NCBI GenBank assembly: GCA_011389895.1
Contig: JAABTN010000003.1
Span: forward strand, 62,001 to 126,000
DNA: 64,000 nucleotides
Direction: 5' to 3'
Source: Maritimibacter sp.
GTDB taxonomy: Bacteria > Pseudomonadota > Alphaproteobacteria > Rhodobacterales > Rhodobacteraceae
A program made the position numbers and the translations under genes. Below are positions 55,305 through 64,000 of this stretch, one piece after another. The stretch's first letter is position 1. Each line of letters starts with the position of its first letter. The notes below the pieces were generated by a model. The model did not search any database, was not told the DNA's origin, and saw only the letters and a list, made by a program, of their open reading frames with translations.

Positions 55305-57563
55305 ATGGCACGTATCCCCACCAAGGACGAAATCCTCGCCTGGATTTCCGAGAACCCGACCCAAGCGGCCAAGCGCGACATCGCGCGCGCCTTTGGCATC
55401 AAGGGTGCCGACCGTATCGACCTCAAGCGTATCTTGCGTGAGCTTGAGGCGGACGGGCACCTTGAAAAACGGAAGAAAACCTATCGTGACCCCGACAAGC
55501 TTCCCCCGGTGTCGGTGCTGGAGGTGGGCGAGATTACACCTGATGGCGACATCTTCGCAAACCCGCTTGAATGGCAGGGTGAAGGGGACCCGCCGGGTGT
55601 GCTGTTCGTTGCAAAGTCGTCGGATCCCGCGCTTAAATCCGGGGATCGTATCCTGTGCCGGATGACCGAGGTGCAGGGCGAAGACGACCATGGCTATGAA
55701 GCCCGGCTTATCCGCCGCATCGGGCAGAACGCCCGCCGCATTCTGGGAATTTTCCGCAAGGGGGCCGAAGGCGGCCGCATCGTGCCCATCGACAAGGGGG
55801 CGGACAAGGAATGGATGGTCCCCGCCGGCGCGACCGAAGGGGCGAAAGACGGTGAATTGGTCGAGGCCAAGCAATCCGGGCCGAAGGCGCGCATGGGTCT
55901 GCCGAAGGCACAGATCGTGGCGCGTCTTGGGGATCCGGCGGCACCCCGTGCCGTATCGCTCATCGCGATTCACCAACATGGTATCCCCGATGAATTCCCG
56001 GATGAGGTTGTTGCCGAAGCCGACGCGATGAAACCCGCCGGGCTGAAGGGGCGCGAAGACCTGCGTCACCTGCCGCTGATCACCATCGACCCCTCGGATG
56101 CCCGCGACCATGACGACGCGATCTATGCCCACGCGGACGACAACCCGAAGAACCCGGGCGGTTTCGTGGTCTGGGTCGCGATCGCCGATGTTGCGTATTA
56201 CGTGACACCCGGGTCCGAATTGGACCGCGAAGCGCGTAAACGGGGCAATTCAAGCTATTTTCCCGACCGTGTCGTCCCAATGTTGCCCGACCGGCTGTCG
56301 GGTGATCTTTGCTCTCTGCACGAAGGGGTGCCGCGCGCGGTGCTCGCCGCCCGTATCGTGATCGGGGCAGACGGGGAAAAACGCAGTCACAGCTTCATTC
56401 GCGGCCTGATGAAATCCCACGCCTCGTTAAATTATCAAGAGGTGCAGGCGGCGCAGGACGGCGCGCCGAACGAGAAATGCGCACCTTGGATGGACGAGGT
56501 CATCACACCCCTGTTCGAGGCCTATTTCGCCCTGCGGCGCGCGCGCCAAGCCCGCCAACCTCTCGATCTCGACCTGCCGGAGCGCAAAATCGTGCTGTCG
56601 GACGACGGGCAGGTTGAAAGCGTCAGGGTGGCAGAGCGTCTCGATGCTCACCGGCTGGTCGAAGAGATGATGGTGCTGGCCAATGTCGCCGCTGCCGAAG
56701 AGCTTGGTCGTCTTGGCCGCCCGCTTCTCTACCGGGTCCACGAAGAGCCGAGCCAGGAAAAGCTCGACGCCCTGCGCGAGGTGGCGCAGGCGTCCGGTTT
56801 CACGCTTGCAAAGGGACAGGTGCTCAAGACCCGGCATCTCAATCAACTTCTGGCACAGGCCGAAGGCAGCGAATTTGACGAGCTGATCAACATGACCACG
56901 CTGCGTTCGATGACCCAGGCCTATTATTTTCCGAAAAACTTCGGGCACTTCGGTCTCGCGCTGAAGGATTACGCGCATTTTACCTCGCCGATCCGCCGCT
57001 ACTCGGACCTGATCGTGCACCGCGCGCTGATCACCGGCCACGGCTGGGGCAAGGATGGCCTGAGCCCCGAGGACATTGATCAGTTGGAGGCGACCGCCAC
57101 CCATATCTCGCAGACCGAGCGCCGTTCGATGGAAGCCGAGCGCGATACCACCGATCGCTATCTCGCGGCCTTCCTGTCCGAACGGGTGGGCAACGAGATG
57201 ACCGGCAAGATCGCCAGCGTCCAGCGCTTTGGCCTGTTCGTCAAGCTCGATGAAACCGGGGCCGACGGGCTTATCCCGGTGTCGTCGATCGGAACCGAGT
57301 ATTACCGCTACAATGACCGCGAACAGACGCTTGAGGGCGAGCGGTCCGGGCTGACGCTTGCCGTGGGTCAGCCGGTTCTGGTGCGTCTTTCCGAAGCAGT
57401 GCCGGTGACCGGCGGGCTGACATTTCAACTTCTTGAAGTCGATGGGAAAACCATCAAAACGACAGGTCGCACCTCTCCGAAAGGTGGCATAAGAAGAAAG
57501 CCCGCCCAAGCGGGTAAGAAAGCGGCAAGAACCCGCAAGAAAGTGCGCCGGACCCGGGATTGA
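55305..57563 (+). CDS. rnr: Ribonuclease R
   Basis: 752 aa. N-terminal winged helix (TKDEILAWISENPTQAAKRDI), cold-shock regions, then RNB with ITIDPSDARDHDDAIYAH (four catalytic Asp) and YAHFTSPIRRYSDLIVHRAL. S1 domain near 640-710 (GKIASVQRFGLFVKLDETGAD) and a Lys/Arg-rich tail (KKAARTRKKVRRTR). It degrades structured RNA and helps in quality control of rRNA and tRNA. The ATG 55305 starts MARIPTKDEIL; ATG-like alternatives 15 bases upstream exist. Confidence 0.95.
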   Translation: MARIPTKDEILAWISENPTQAAKRDIARAFGIKGADRIDLKRILRELEADGHLEKRKKTYRDPDKLPPVSVLEVGEITPDGDIFANPLEWQGEGDPPGVLFVAKSSDPALKSGDRILCRMTEVQGEDDHGYEARLIRRIGQNARRILGIFRKGAEGGRIVPIDKGADKEWMVPAGATEGAKDGELVEAKQSGPKARMGLPKAQIVARLGDPAAPRAVSLIAIHQHGIPDEFPDEVVAEADAMKPAGLKGREDLRHLPLITIDPSDARDHDDAIYAHADDNPKNPGGFVVWVAIADVAYYVTPGSELDREARKRGNSSYFPDRVVPMLPDRLSGDLCSLHEGVPRAVLAARIVIGADGEKRSHSFIRGLMKSHASLNYQEVQAAQDGAPNEKCAPWMDEVITPLFEAYFALRRARQARQPLDLDLPERKIVLSDDGQVESVRVAERLDAHRLVEEMMVLANVAAAEELGRLGRPLLYRVHEEPSQEKLDALREVAQASGFTLAKGQVLKTRHLNQLLAQAEGSEFDELINMTTLRSMTQAYYFPKNFGHFGLALKDYAHFTSPIRRYSDLIVHRALITGHGWGKDGLSPEDIDQLEATATHISQTERRSMEAERDTTDRYLAAFLSERVGNEMTGKIASVQRFGLFVKLDETGADGLIPVSSIGTEYYRYNDREQTLEGERSGLTLAVGQPVLVRLSEAVPVTGGLTFQLLEVDGKTIKTTGRTSPKGGIRRKPAQAGKKAARTRKKVRRTRD

Positions 57564-57591
57564 GGCGGGTTCGGTTTCTGGAGAGAGCAAA

Positions 57592-58758
57592 ATGAATGCG
57601 CAACCGACGGACGGAACGACACAGGCGTTCCGCACCTGGATTGACCAGGTCCTTAAGCCGAGGGCGATGAGCCGCATGATCAACGCCGCCCGTTTCGAGG
57701 CGGCCATGGCGCAGGTCGAGTTTCTGCCGGAAGTGCTTGAACGTCAGGACCAGCAGAAGGAATTCGTGATCCCGATCTGGGAATACCTTGACATCGTTGT
57801 CTCGGAAGAGCGTATCCGCAACGGGCGACAGGCGCTTCGGCGTCACCGCGACCTGTTCATCACGCTTGAGAAACGCTTTGGCGTCGAGCCCGAGATCATC
57901 GCGGCGATCTGGGGGATTGAAAGCGGATATGGCGTCAATCGCGGGGCGTTCAACGTGCTCTCGGCCTTGGCCACGCTGGCATGGCGCGGGCGGCGGGCCA
58001 CGTTTTTCGAGGACGAGCTGATTTCGGCGCTGAGGCTTCTACAGGCCCGGCATGTGACGCCCGACAGGATGGTCGGGTCTTGGGCCGGGGCCATGGGCCA
58101 TGGGCAATTCCTGCCGTCCAGTCTTTTGAATTTCGCGGTCGATGTCGATGGCGATGGCCGCGCCGATATCTGGGGCGACAAACCCGACGACGCGCTCGCC
58201 TCGATTGCCAATTACCTTGAAAAGCACCAATGGCGGCAAGGTCAGCCTTGGGGGTACGAGGTGATCTTGCCGGAGGGGTTCGACCACAGCCTGACCAGTC
58301 TCGATTACGCCCTGTCCGCCGCGGATTGGCATGATCTTGGTGTGCGGGTCAGCGCCGGGGGGCGTCTGCCGGATTATGGGTCCGGGTCGATCCTGCTGCC
58401 CGGCGGCGCGCATGGTGCCGCGCTTATGGTCCTGCGCAATTTCAACGTTCTCCTGCGCTACAACCGGTCTGAAGCCTATGCCATCGGGGTTGGTCACCTG
58501 GCCGACCGGATCGGCGGGGGCCGCGCGTTCTCGGCCAACTGGCCGTTGGATGATACGCTTCTAAGCCGCGACGAGGTGAGCGAATTGCAGGTGCGGCTGT
58601 CCGAGAACGGGTATGATACCCAAGGGGTGGATGGCCTGCGCGGCCCAAACACGAACCGCGCGGTCCGGCAGTTTCAGGCCGACGAGGGCCTGATCGCAGA
58701 CGGCTTCATCACCCACGCCCTCCTGACCCGCCTGCGCCAGATGAACGGCAAACGCTAG
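57592..58758 (+). CDS. Lytic murein transglycosylase (MltB-like) with C-terminal peptidoglycan-binding domain
   Basis: 388 aa. [15 protein letters not shown] carries the catalytic Glu of the SLT2/MltB fold; [20 protein letters not shown] and [17 protein letters not shown] follow. The last 60 residues ([30 protein letters not shown]) are PG_binding_1. No signal peptide is seen at the ATG, which follows CTGGAGAGAGC. Either export is by another route, or the start or annotation of the region misses an N-terminal piece; no better upstream start exists in frame because rnr ends 28 bases before. It overlaps the rpe stop by 4 bases. Confidence 0.85.
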   Translation: MNAQPTDGTTQAFRTWIDQVLKPRAMSRMINAARFEAAMAQVEFLPEVLERQDQQKEFVIPIWEYLDIVVSEERIRNGRQALRRHRDLFITLEKRFGVEPEIIAAIWGIESGYGVNRGAFNVLSALATLAWRGRRATFFEDELISALRLLQARHVTPDRMVGSWAGAMGHGQFLPSSLLNFAVDVDGDGRADIWGDKPDDALASIANYLEKHQWRQGQPWGYEVILPEGFDHSLTSLDYALSAADWHDLGVRVSAGGRLPDYGSGSILLPGGAHGAALMVLRNFNVLLRYNRSEAYAIGVGHLADRIGGGRAFSANWPLDDTLLSRDEVSELQVRLSENGYDTQGVDGLRGPNTNRAVRQFQADEGLIADGFITHALLTRLRQMNGKR

Positions 58759-59429
58759 GCGGTGACCGCATCCCGGATCGCACGCATGTTTTCGCCGTAG
58801 ACGTCGGGTCGATCGACGGAACCGCCCCGGAACACGGCCGAGCCTGCGACGAGCACGTTGGCACCCGCGTTCACCACCAGCGGAGCGGTGGTCGGATCGA
58901 CGCCGCCGTCGATCTCGATCATCACCTCGCGGTCCCCGATCATCTCGCGCAGGCGCGCGATCTTTGCGGTCATGTCTATGAACGACTGGCCGCCAAAGCC
59001 GGGGTTCACGGTCATCACGCAGACGAGATCGGCGAGGTCCAGCAGGTGTTCCACCGCGTCCGCCGGTGTGCCGGGGTTCAGCGCGATCCCCGCCTTCATC
59101 CCCGCCGCGCGGATCGCCTGAAGCGTGCGGTGCGGATGCGGCCCGGCTTCAACATGGGCGGTCAGGATGTCGGCTCCTGCCGTGGCATAGGCATCGATAT
59201 AGGCATCGACCGGGGTGATCATCAGGTGCACGTCCATCACCGTGGTGACATGGGGCCGGAACGCTTTCACGGCGGGGGGGCCGAAGGTCAGGTTGGGCAC
59301 GAAATGGCCGTCCATGACATCGACATGCACCCAATCGGCGCCTTGACTTTCGATGGCGCGAATCTCGGCCCCGAAGTTGGCGAAATCGGCAGAGAGGATC
59401 GAGGGGGCGATCTTGATGGGGCGGGTCAT
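58755..59429 (-). CDS. rpe: Ribulose-phosphate 3-epimerase
   Basis: 224 aa TIM-barrel. [34 protein letters not shown] (metal His and Asp), [25 protein letters not shown] and [13 protein letters not shown] are all standard. It interconverts ribulose-5-phosphate and xylulose-5-phosphate in the pentose-phosphate and Calvin cycles. It starts 65 bases after the truncated dnaE2 gene; the stop overlaps that of the convergent transglycosylase gene. Confidence 0.96.
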   Translation of the reverse strand: MTRPIKIAPSILSADFANFGAEIRAIESQGADWVHVDVMDGHFVPNLTFGPPAVKAFRPHVTTVMDVHLMITPVDAYIDAYATAGADILTAHVEAGPHPHRTLQAIRAAGMKAGIALNPGTPADAVEHLLDLADLVCVMTVNPGFGGQSFIDMTAKIARLREMIGDREVMIEIDGGVDPTTAPLVVNAGANVLVAGSAVFRGGSVDRPDVYGENMRAIRDAVTA

Positions 59430-59494
59430 GGCAGTCTCCAGGTCAGCTTGTCTGCCTCTTAGCGTTCCTTTGCGTGGCGGTCTACTGTCGGGAT

Positions 59495-62419
59495 TTACAG
59501 AGGCTTCCCACGAGGCGCGTCATAGGGCCCCCCGCCCATCCCCGGGGTCAGCATATGGCGAATGAGCGCGATGGGGTGGGCCCGCAGGGTCAGGCGCAGT
59601 GCCGCGTAATCCTCGACCACCGCCTCGCCTTCGCTCATCGGGGGCAGGGTGACGGTGGGTTCCGTGATCCCTTCTCCATCCAGATCGGCCGCGAACAGGG
59701 GCAGTGGTTCTTCGCCCTTGATCGCCCGTGCCGCCCACATCGCCTCGCGCCGGGTCAGCCCGAGATCGGCAAAGGCATCCGCTTCAGCCAGCCGGGTGAG
59801 AAGCGCGGGCGGTGTTCCCGCACGTCGCCAGATATCCTCAAGCGTCAGGTAGCCGTTGCCACGCGCCGCCGTGATCCAGCGCGCCTCATCTTCGGCCATT
59901 CCCCGGATCTGGCGAAACCCGATCCTGAGCGCGAGCCCGCCGCGCCCGTCCGGCTCCATCACGTTGTCCCAATAGCTTGCATTGATCGAAACCGGCCGCA
60001 CCTCGACCCCGTGTTCGCGCGCGTCCCGCACGATCTGGGCCGGGGCATAAAACCCCATGGGCTGCGAATTCATCAGCGCACAGGCGAAAATGCCGGGGTG
60101 GTGGCGCTTGATCCATGACGAGGCATAGACAAGCAGTGCAAAGGATGCGGCATGGCTTTCGGGAAACCCGTAAGAGCCAAACCCCTCGATCTGGCTGAAG
60201 CATCTTTCGGCGAATGCGCGGTCATACCCGTTGGCGCGCATCCCCCGGATGAACCGGGTGCGAAAATCGCTTACCCGACCATGTTTCTTGAACGTCGCGA
60301 GGGAACGGCGCAATTGGTCTGCTTCCTCCGGGCTGAACCCCGCCCCGATGATGGCGATCTGCATGGCCTGTTCCTGAAACAACGGAACGCCCAGCGTCTT
60401 TCCCAGAACTTCGCCCAGGGCGTCCGAGGGGAATTGCACCGTTTCCTCGCCGTTGCGCCGCCGGATGAAAGGGTGGACCATGTCGCCCTGAATGGGACCG
60501 GGGCGGATGATCGCGACCTGGATGACGAGATCGTAGAAATTACGCGGCTTCATGCGTGGCAGAAAATTCATCTGCGCCCGGCTTTCGACCTGAAACACCC
60601 CGAGACTGTCGGCCCGGCACAGCATGTCGTAGACCGCCGGGTCTTCGGGCGGCAGCGTGGCAAGGGTGAAATCCTGCCCATGATGCTGCCCGATCAGATC
60701 GAAGGCCTTGCGCACGCAGGTCAGCATTCCGAGCGCCAGCACATCGACCTTCAGAATACCCAGGGCGTCGATGTCGTCCTTGTCCCAGCAGATGACCGTG
60801 CGATCTTCCATCGTCGCGTTTTCGATCGGGACCAGTTCATCAAGCCGTCCCTCGGTGATGATGAACCCGCCCACGTGTTGGCTGAGGTGGCGGGGAAAAC
60901 CCTGTATCTCGTCCACAAGGTCCATGACTTGGGTCAGCTTGGGGTCTGTCGGGTCAAGCCCGATCTCGCGCAGGCGGGCCGCGCGCATGCCTGATCCGCC
61001 CCAGCCCCAGACCTGTGACGCCATCGAGGCGATGGTGTCGTCAGACAGCCCCATGGCGCGCCCGACTTCGCGGATCGCCCGTTTGCCGCGATAATGAATC
61101 ACGGTGGCGCAAAGCCCGGCGCGGTGTCGCCCATACCGTTCATAGATATACTGGATCACCTCTTCGCGTCGCTCATGCTCGAAATCAACGTCGATGTCGG
61201 GGGGCTCGTCGCGCGCCTCGCTCACAAAACGTTCGAAGACCATGGTGCCGATCTCGGGCGAAACGCTGGTCACCCCGAGCGCGTAACAAACCACCGAATT
61301 GGCCGCCGACCCCCGCCCTTGGCACAGGATGCCGCGCGTGCGGGCGAAGGCGACGATATCGTTCACGGTCAGGAAATAGGGCTCATATTTCAGCTTTGCG
61401 ATCAGCGCGAGCTCATGTTCCAGCATCCGGCTCACCCGCTCGGGGGCGCCCGCCGGGTAACGGTCGCGAAGACCCTTTCGGGCAAGACGGGCAAGACGCT
61501 GGGCCGCAGTTTCCCCATCGCTGAGCTCGCTGGGATATTCATAGCGCAGCTCGCCAAGCGAAAATGTGGTGCGCGCCGCGATGTCGCCGGTCCGGTGCAC
61601 CGCGTCTTCATGACCCTGAAACAGCCGCAGCATTTCGGTCTCCGATCGCATCCGCCGTTCGGCATTGGGTTGCGCCAGCCGCCCCAGCGCCTCGACCCGC
61701 CGCCCGGTGCGAATGGCGGTGAGCACATCGACCATCTTGCGCCGCCGGGCATGGTGCATGATCGGTTCGGACGAGGCGACGGTGGGCAGACCCAGTGACC
61801 GCGCCATCCTTGCGAGCCGGTCGAACCGCGCCCGGTCGCGCCCATCGTAGCGTGGGGCGAGGACAAGGGAAAAATCGTCTCTGTTCCGGCGCAAAAGCCG
61901 CGAAACATGATCCTGCCAGTCGGGGTGATCGGTGGAAAGATCGGGCGGATGCAGCAGAAACTCCATCTCCCCCGCCGCCTCGAGCACGTCGGAGATACGG
62001 ATCAGGCAACTGCCCTTTTCGGCCCGCAGCCGCCCTTTGGTGATCAGCTTCGACAGCCGCCCCCATGCGGTGCGTGTGCGTGGCAGGGCGGTGATCGCGA
62101 CCCCCTCTTCGGTGACCAGCCGCGCGGCGGGGATCAGGCGGGGAACGTTGCGGATCGGGGCCGAGGGGGGCGCGGGAATATGGTCGGGCCGGGGCGGACC
62201 GATGATGCCATCGCGCGCCTCCTGTGCCGCCCGTGCTTCGATCATCCGCGTGATGTCCCGGGTTGCCGTATGCGCGCGCACGATCCCGGCGACAGAGTTT
62301 TCATCCGCCACCGCCAGCGCGCTCATTCCCATCAGCGCGGCCCGGTTCACGTATTCCTCGGCATGGGAGCCGCCGGTGAGAAAGGTGAAATTGGACGTTA
62401 TGCAAAGTTCCACGAACAT
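59495..62419 (-). CDS. dnaE2: Error-prone DNA polymerase DnaE2, C-terminally truncated
   Basis: 974 aa, shorter than the usual 1050-1180. PHP domain at the N-terminus ([21 protein letters not shown]); catalytic acids in PPDIDVDF (about 408-413) and [12 protein letters not shown] (Asp about 559); [17 protein letters not shown]; thumb and fingers; helix-hairpin-helix region near 870 ([13 protein letters not shown]). It stops soon after [13 protein letters not shown], so the C-terminal OB domain of DnaE2 (roughly 100 or more residues) is missing. Only 65 bases remain before rpe. imuA and imuB, the usual partners, are not adjacent. No ribosome-binding site precedes the ATG. A LexA-like box lies 17 bases upstream. 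Translesion synthesis is probable but the truncation raises doubt. Confidence 0.9.
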   Translation of the reverse strand: MFVELCITSNFTFLTGGSHAEEYVNRAALMGMSALAVADENSVAGIVRAHTATRDITRMIEARAAQEARDGIIGPPRPDHIPAPPSAPIRNVPRLIPAARLVTEEGVAITALPRTRTAWGRLSKLITKGRLRAEKGSCLIRISDVLEAAGEMEFLLHPPDLSTDHPDWQDHVSRLLRRNRDDFSLVLAPRYDGRDRARFDRLARMARSLGLPTVASSEPIMHHARRRKMVDVLTAIRTGRRVEALGRLAQPNAERRMRSETEMLRLFQGHEDAVHRTGDIAARTTFSLGELRYEYPSELSDGETAAQRLARLARKGLRDRYPAGAPERVSRMLEHELALIAKLKYEPYFLTVNDIVAFARTRGILCQGRGSAANSVVCYALGVTSVSPEIGTMVFERFVSEARDEPPDIDVDFEHERREEVIQYIYERYGRHRAGLCATVIHYRGKRAIREVGRAMGLSDDTIASMASQVWGWGGSGMRAARLREIGLDPTDPKLTQVMDLVDEIQGFPRHLSQHVGGFIITEGRLDELVPIENATMEDRTVICWDKDDIDALGILKVDVLALGMLTCVRKAFDLIGQHHGQDFTLATLPPEDPAVYDMLCRADSLGVFQVESRAQMNFLPRMKPRNFYDLVIQVAIIRPGPIQGDMVHPFIRRRNGEETVQFPSDALGEVLGKTLGVPLFQEQAMQIAIIGAGFSPEEADQLRRSLATFKKHGRVSDFRTRFIRGMRANGYDRAFAERCFSQIEGFGSYGFPESHAASFALLVYASSWIKRHHPGIFACALMNSQPMGFYAPAQIVRDAREHGVEVRPVSINASYWDNVMEPDGRGGLALRIGFRQIRGMAEDEARWITAARGNGYLTLEDIWRRAGTPPALLTRLAEADAFADLGLTRREAMWAARAIKGEEPLPLFAADLDGEGITEPTVTLPPMSEGEAVVEDYAALRLTLRAHPIALIRHMLTPGMGGGPYDAPRGKPL

Positions 62420-62435
62420 GGTGATTCAGACTTAT

Positions 62436-62450
62436 ATTCACCTTTTGTTC
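62436..62450. promoter_or_regulatory. Candidate LexA (SOS) box upstream of dnaE2
   Basis: ATTC-N7-GTTC, that is GAAC-N7-GAAT on the dnaE2 strand: one base from the alphaproteobacterial LexA site GTTC-N7-GTTC. It ends 17 bases before the start codon, where it would overlap the promoter. Confidence 0.6.
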
Positions 62451-62521
62451 TTATGTGGAGTCACGATGTTGAGCTGTGATGTGGAGTGGCAGGACGCACC
62501 AAAGCCGCCCATCCCGTCGCC

Positions 62522-63019
62522 TCACAACTTGTCGCGGAATTCCGATATGACAGCGCGATAGATGTCGCGCTTGAACGGCACGATCCGGTCGATCATCTCG
62601 TCCGGGTCGATCCAGCGCCATTGGGAAAACTCCGGGTGATCGGTCTGGATGTTCACCTCGGCATCCGATCCCTTGAACCGCATCAGGAACCATTTCTGTT
62701 CCTGCCCGCGAAAGCGCGCCTTCCAGATCTTCGGCACGATGTCATGCGGCAGATCATAGGGCAGCCAGTCAGGATGTTCGGCCTCGATGTCCACCAGATC
62801 AGCGGTCACCCCGGTTTCCTCCCACAATTCGCGCAGGGCGGCGTCCCGGACGGTTTCGCCCGGATCGACGCCCCCTTGCGGCATTTGCCACGCGGTGGCG
62901 TCGGTCCCAAGCTTGGGCGCGTCGATCCGCTGACCGGCGAACACCTTTCCCTCCGGGTTGACGAGCATCACGCCGACGCAGGGCCGATAGGGCAGCGCCG
63001 CGATCTCTTCCGGGCTCAC
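62522..63019 (-). CDS. rppH: RNA 5'-pyrophosphohydrolase (Nudix)
   Basis: 165 aa. Nudix box [17 protein letters not shown] then WEETGV matches GX5EX7[31 protein letters not shown] at the start and [10 protein letters not shown] near 110 are the RppH pattern. It removes pyrophosphate from mRNA 5' ends and so starts decay. GTG start with AGGAG 8 bases upstream. It follows ctpA by 5 bases, likely one operon. Confidence 0.92.
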   Translation of the reverse strand: MSPEEIAALPYRPCVGVMLVNPEGKVFAGQRIDAPKLGTDATAWQMPQGGVDPGETVRDAALRELWEETGVTADLVDIEAEHPDWLPYDLPHDIVPKIWKARFRGQEQKWFLMRFKGSDAEVNIQTDHPEFSQWRWIDPDEMIDRIVPFKRDIYRAVISEFRDKL

Positions 63020-63024
63020 GCCGA

Positions 63025-64000
63025 TTACTCCTGTCGCAGCGACGACAGGCCATGCAGAAGATCGACCGCGTAAGAGAGCTGGAAATCATCATTGCGCAGC
63101 TCGGCCGCCGCTTCGGCGTTTGCCCGCTCTTCCTCGATCAGGCGAATCTGGTCTTCAGACAGGCTGTCGTTGTCGAGAGAGCCACGCAAATCGGCCTCGT
63201 TGCGCAGGTTGCGGGGGGTGTCCTCATCCTCTTCCTCGGCGTTCGGGTTGCGCGGCGGTTGTTCAACCACGATGTCCGGGCTGACGCCCAGCGCCTGGAT
63301 CGAGCGGCCCGATGGTGTGTAATAGCGTGCGGTGGTCAGCCGCATCGCGCCGTCGCCCCGAAGCGGCATGACGGTCTGGACCGACCCCTTGCCGAACGAC
63401 TTTGTGCCGACGACAACGGCCCGGCGATGATCCTGAAGCGCACCGGCGACGATCTCGGACGCAGAGGCGGACCCGCCGTTGATCAGCACCACGAGAGGCT
63501 TGCCATCGGTGATATCGCCCGGCTCGGCGTTCACCCGGTCGCTTGCCTGCGGATCACGGCTTCGGGTCGAAACGATCTCGCCACTTTCAAGGAAGGCATC
63601 AGACACCGCGATGGCCTGATTCAAAAGCCCGCCGGGGTTGTTGCGCAGGTCAAGCACGACGCCCTCGACGTTGTCGATCCCGCCCATTTCCTCGATGGTT
63701 TCGGCAAAGCCATCGGCGACATTCGGATAGGTCTGGTCATTGAAGGTGGTGACCCGGACCACGACGCTATCGCCGACCTGCCGCACAGTGGCCGCCGTCA
63801 GCTTGATCGTGTCGCGGATGATCGAGACATCGAACGGCTCTTCAACCGTTTCGCGCACGACGGTGATGATGATCTCGGACCCGATGGGGCCGCGCATCAG
63901 GTTCACCGCTTCGTCAAGCGTCAGGCCCAGAAGGCTTTCACCATCCACGTGGGTGATGAAATCCCCGGCCTCGACCCCGGCCTCGTCCGCGGGCGTGCCA
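63025..64000 (-). CDS. S41 carboxy-terminal processing protease (CtpA type), 5' end outside window
   Basis: About 325 residues are visible, running off the right edge. The right end ([20 protein letters not shown]) is a PDZ domain. The protease domain has [33 protein letters not shown] with the catalytic Ser and [16 protein letters not shown] with the Lys of the Ser-Lys dyad. It cleaves C-termini of periplasmic proteins. The tail of about 70 residues is very acidic ([16 protein letters not shown]). Operon with rppH. Confidence 0.92.
   Translation of the reverse strand, partial: GTPADEAGVEAGDFITHVDGESLLGLTLDEAVNLMRGPIGSEIIITVVRETVEEPFDVSIIRDTIKLTAATVRQVGDSVVVRVTTFNDQTYPNVADGFAETIEEMGGIDNVEGVVLDLRNNPGGLLNQAIAVSDAFLESGEIVSTRSRDPQASDRVNAEPGDITDGKPLVVLINGGSASASEIVAGALQDHRRAVVVGTKSFGKGSVQTVMPLRGDGAMRLTTARYYTPSGRSIQALGVSPDIVVEQPPRNPNAEEEDEDTPRNLRNEADLRGSLDNDSLSEDQIRLIEEERANAEAAAELRNDDFQLSYAVDLLHGLSSLRQE

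Overview
The window is about 64 kb of GC-rich chromosome from an alphaproteobacterium, most likely a marine Rhodobacteraceae (Roseobacter-group) species. The evidence is the rpsT / dnaA-dnaN-recF-gyrB block beside mutM and ubiE-ubiB, an RpoE-ChrR pair with TGATCC-type promoters, dapD and dapE in one neighbourhood, and families common in this group (DUF1036, DUF1365, DUF2793, DUF5928 fused to a GT14 domain, Hint and choice-of-anchor-L proteins). Most of it is core chromosome with tightly packed, often overlapping genes. I see no insertion sequence, prophage, integrase, CRISPR array, tRNA or rRNA.

Layout. 1-7411 (+): a surface-polysaccharide cluster with a GT2 (cut by the window edge), galU, a GT4, a PF13704-type GT, a GT14-DUF5928 protein and a double-domain sulfotransferase. 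It points to a sulfated extracellular glycan. 7434-12001: ptsN-hpf, a short RNase D, a TrpD2-like protein and cysG. 12121-16660 (+): an ArsJ-associated GAPDH and the ArsJ exporter, separated by two tandem secreted DUF1036 paralogues. 16667-22148 (-): a small P-loop kinase-like gene and a complete TRAP transporter whose large permease has a roughly 320-residue charged C-terminal tail. 22359-26577: rpoE-chrR facing an FAD oxidoreductase-DUF1365-SDR operon across a divergent pair of RpoE-type promoters, a singlet-oxygen response locus. 26683-30882: aroE-aroQ, a DUF2793 protein, a TetR regulator with a good palindrome upstream, and an Asp/Glu-racemase-like protein.

30904-39164 (-): the replication-initiation block gyrB, lysE-type exporter, VOC protein, recF, dnaN, dnaA and rpsT, with the exporter and VOC genes translationally coupled to recF. 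39443-47833: DEAD-box helicase, enoyl-CoA hydratase, mutM, ubiE-ubiB, a choline-kinase-like APH protein and a LOG protein. 47926-55180: dapD and dapE, separated by a degenerate CaCA antiporter, a small unknown protein, a lipoprotein and a coupled pair of Hint proteins, one of which has lost the catalytic Cys. 55305-64000: rnr, an MltB-like protein, rpe, a C-terminally truncated dnaE2 with a LexA-like box but no imuA-imuB beside it, rppH and the C-terminal part of a ctpA-type protease.

The strongest candidates for something new are the DUF1036 pair embedded in the gap-arsJ arsenate module, the Hint pair between dapD and dapE, the OB-less DnaE2, and the double sulfotransferase at the end of the polysaccharide cluster.
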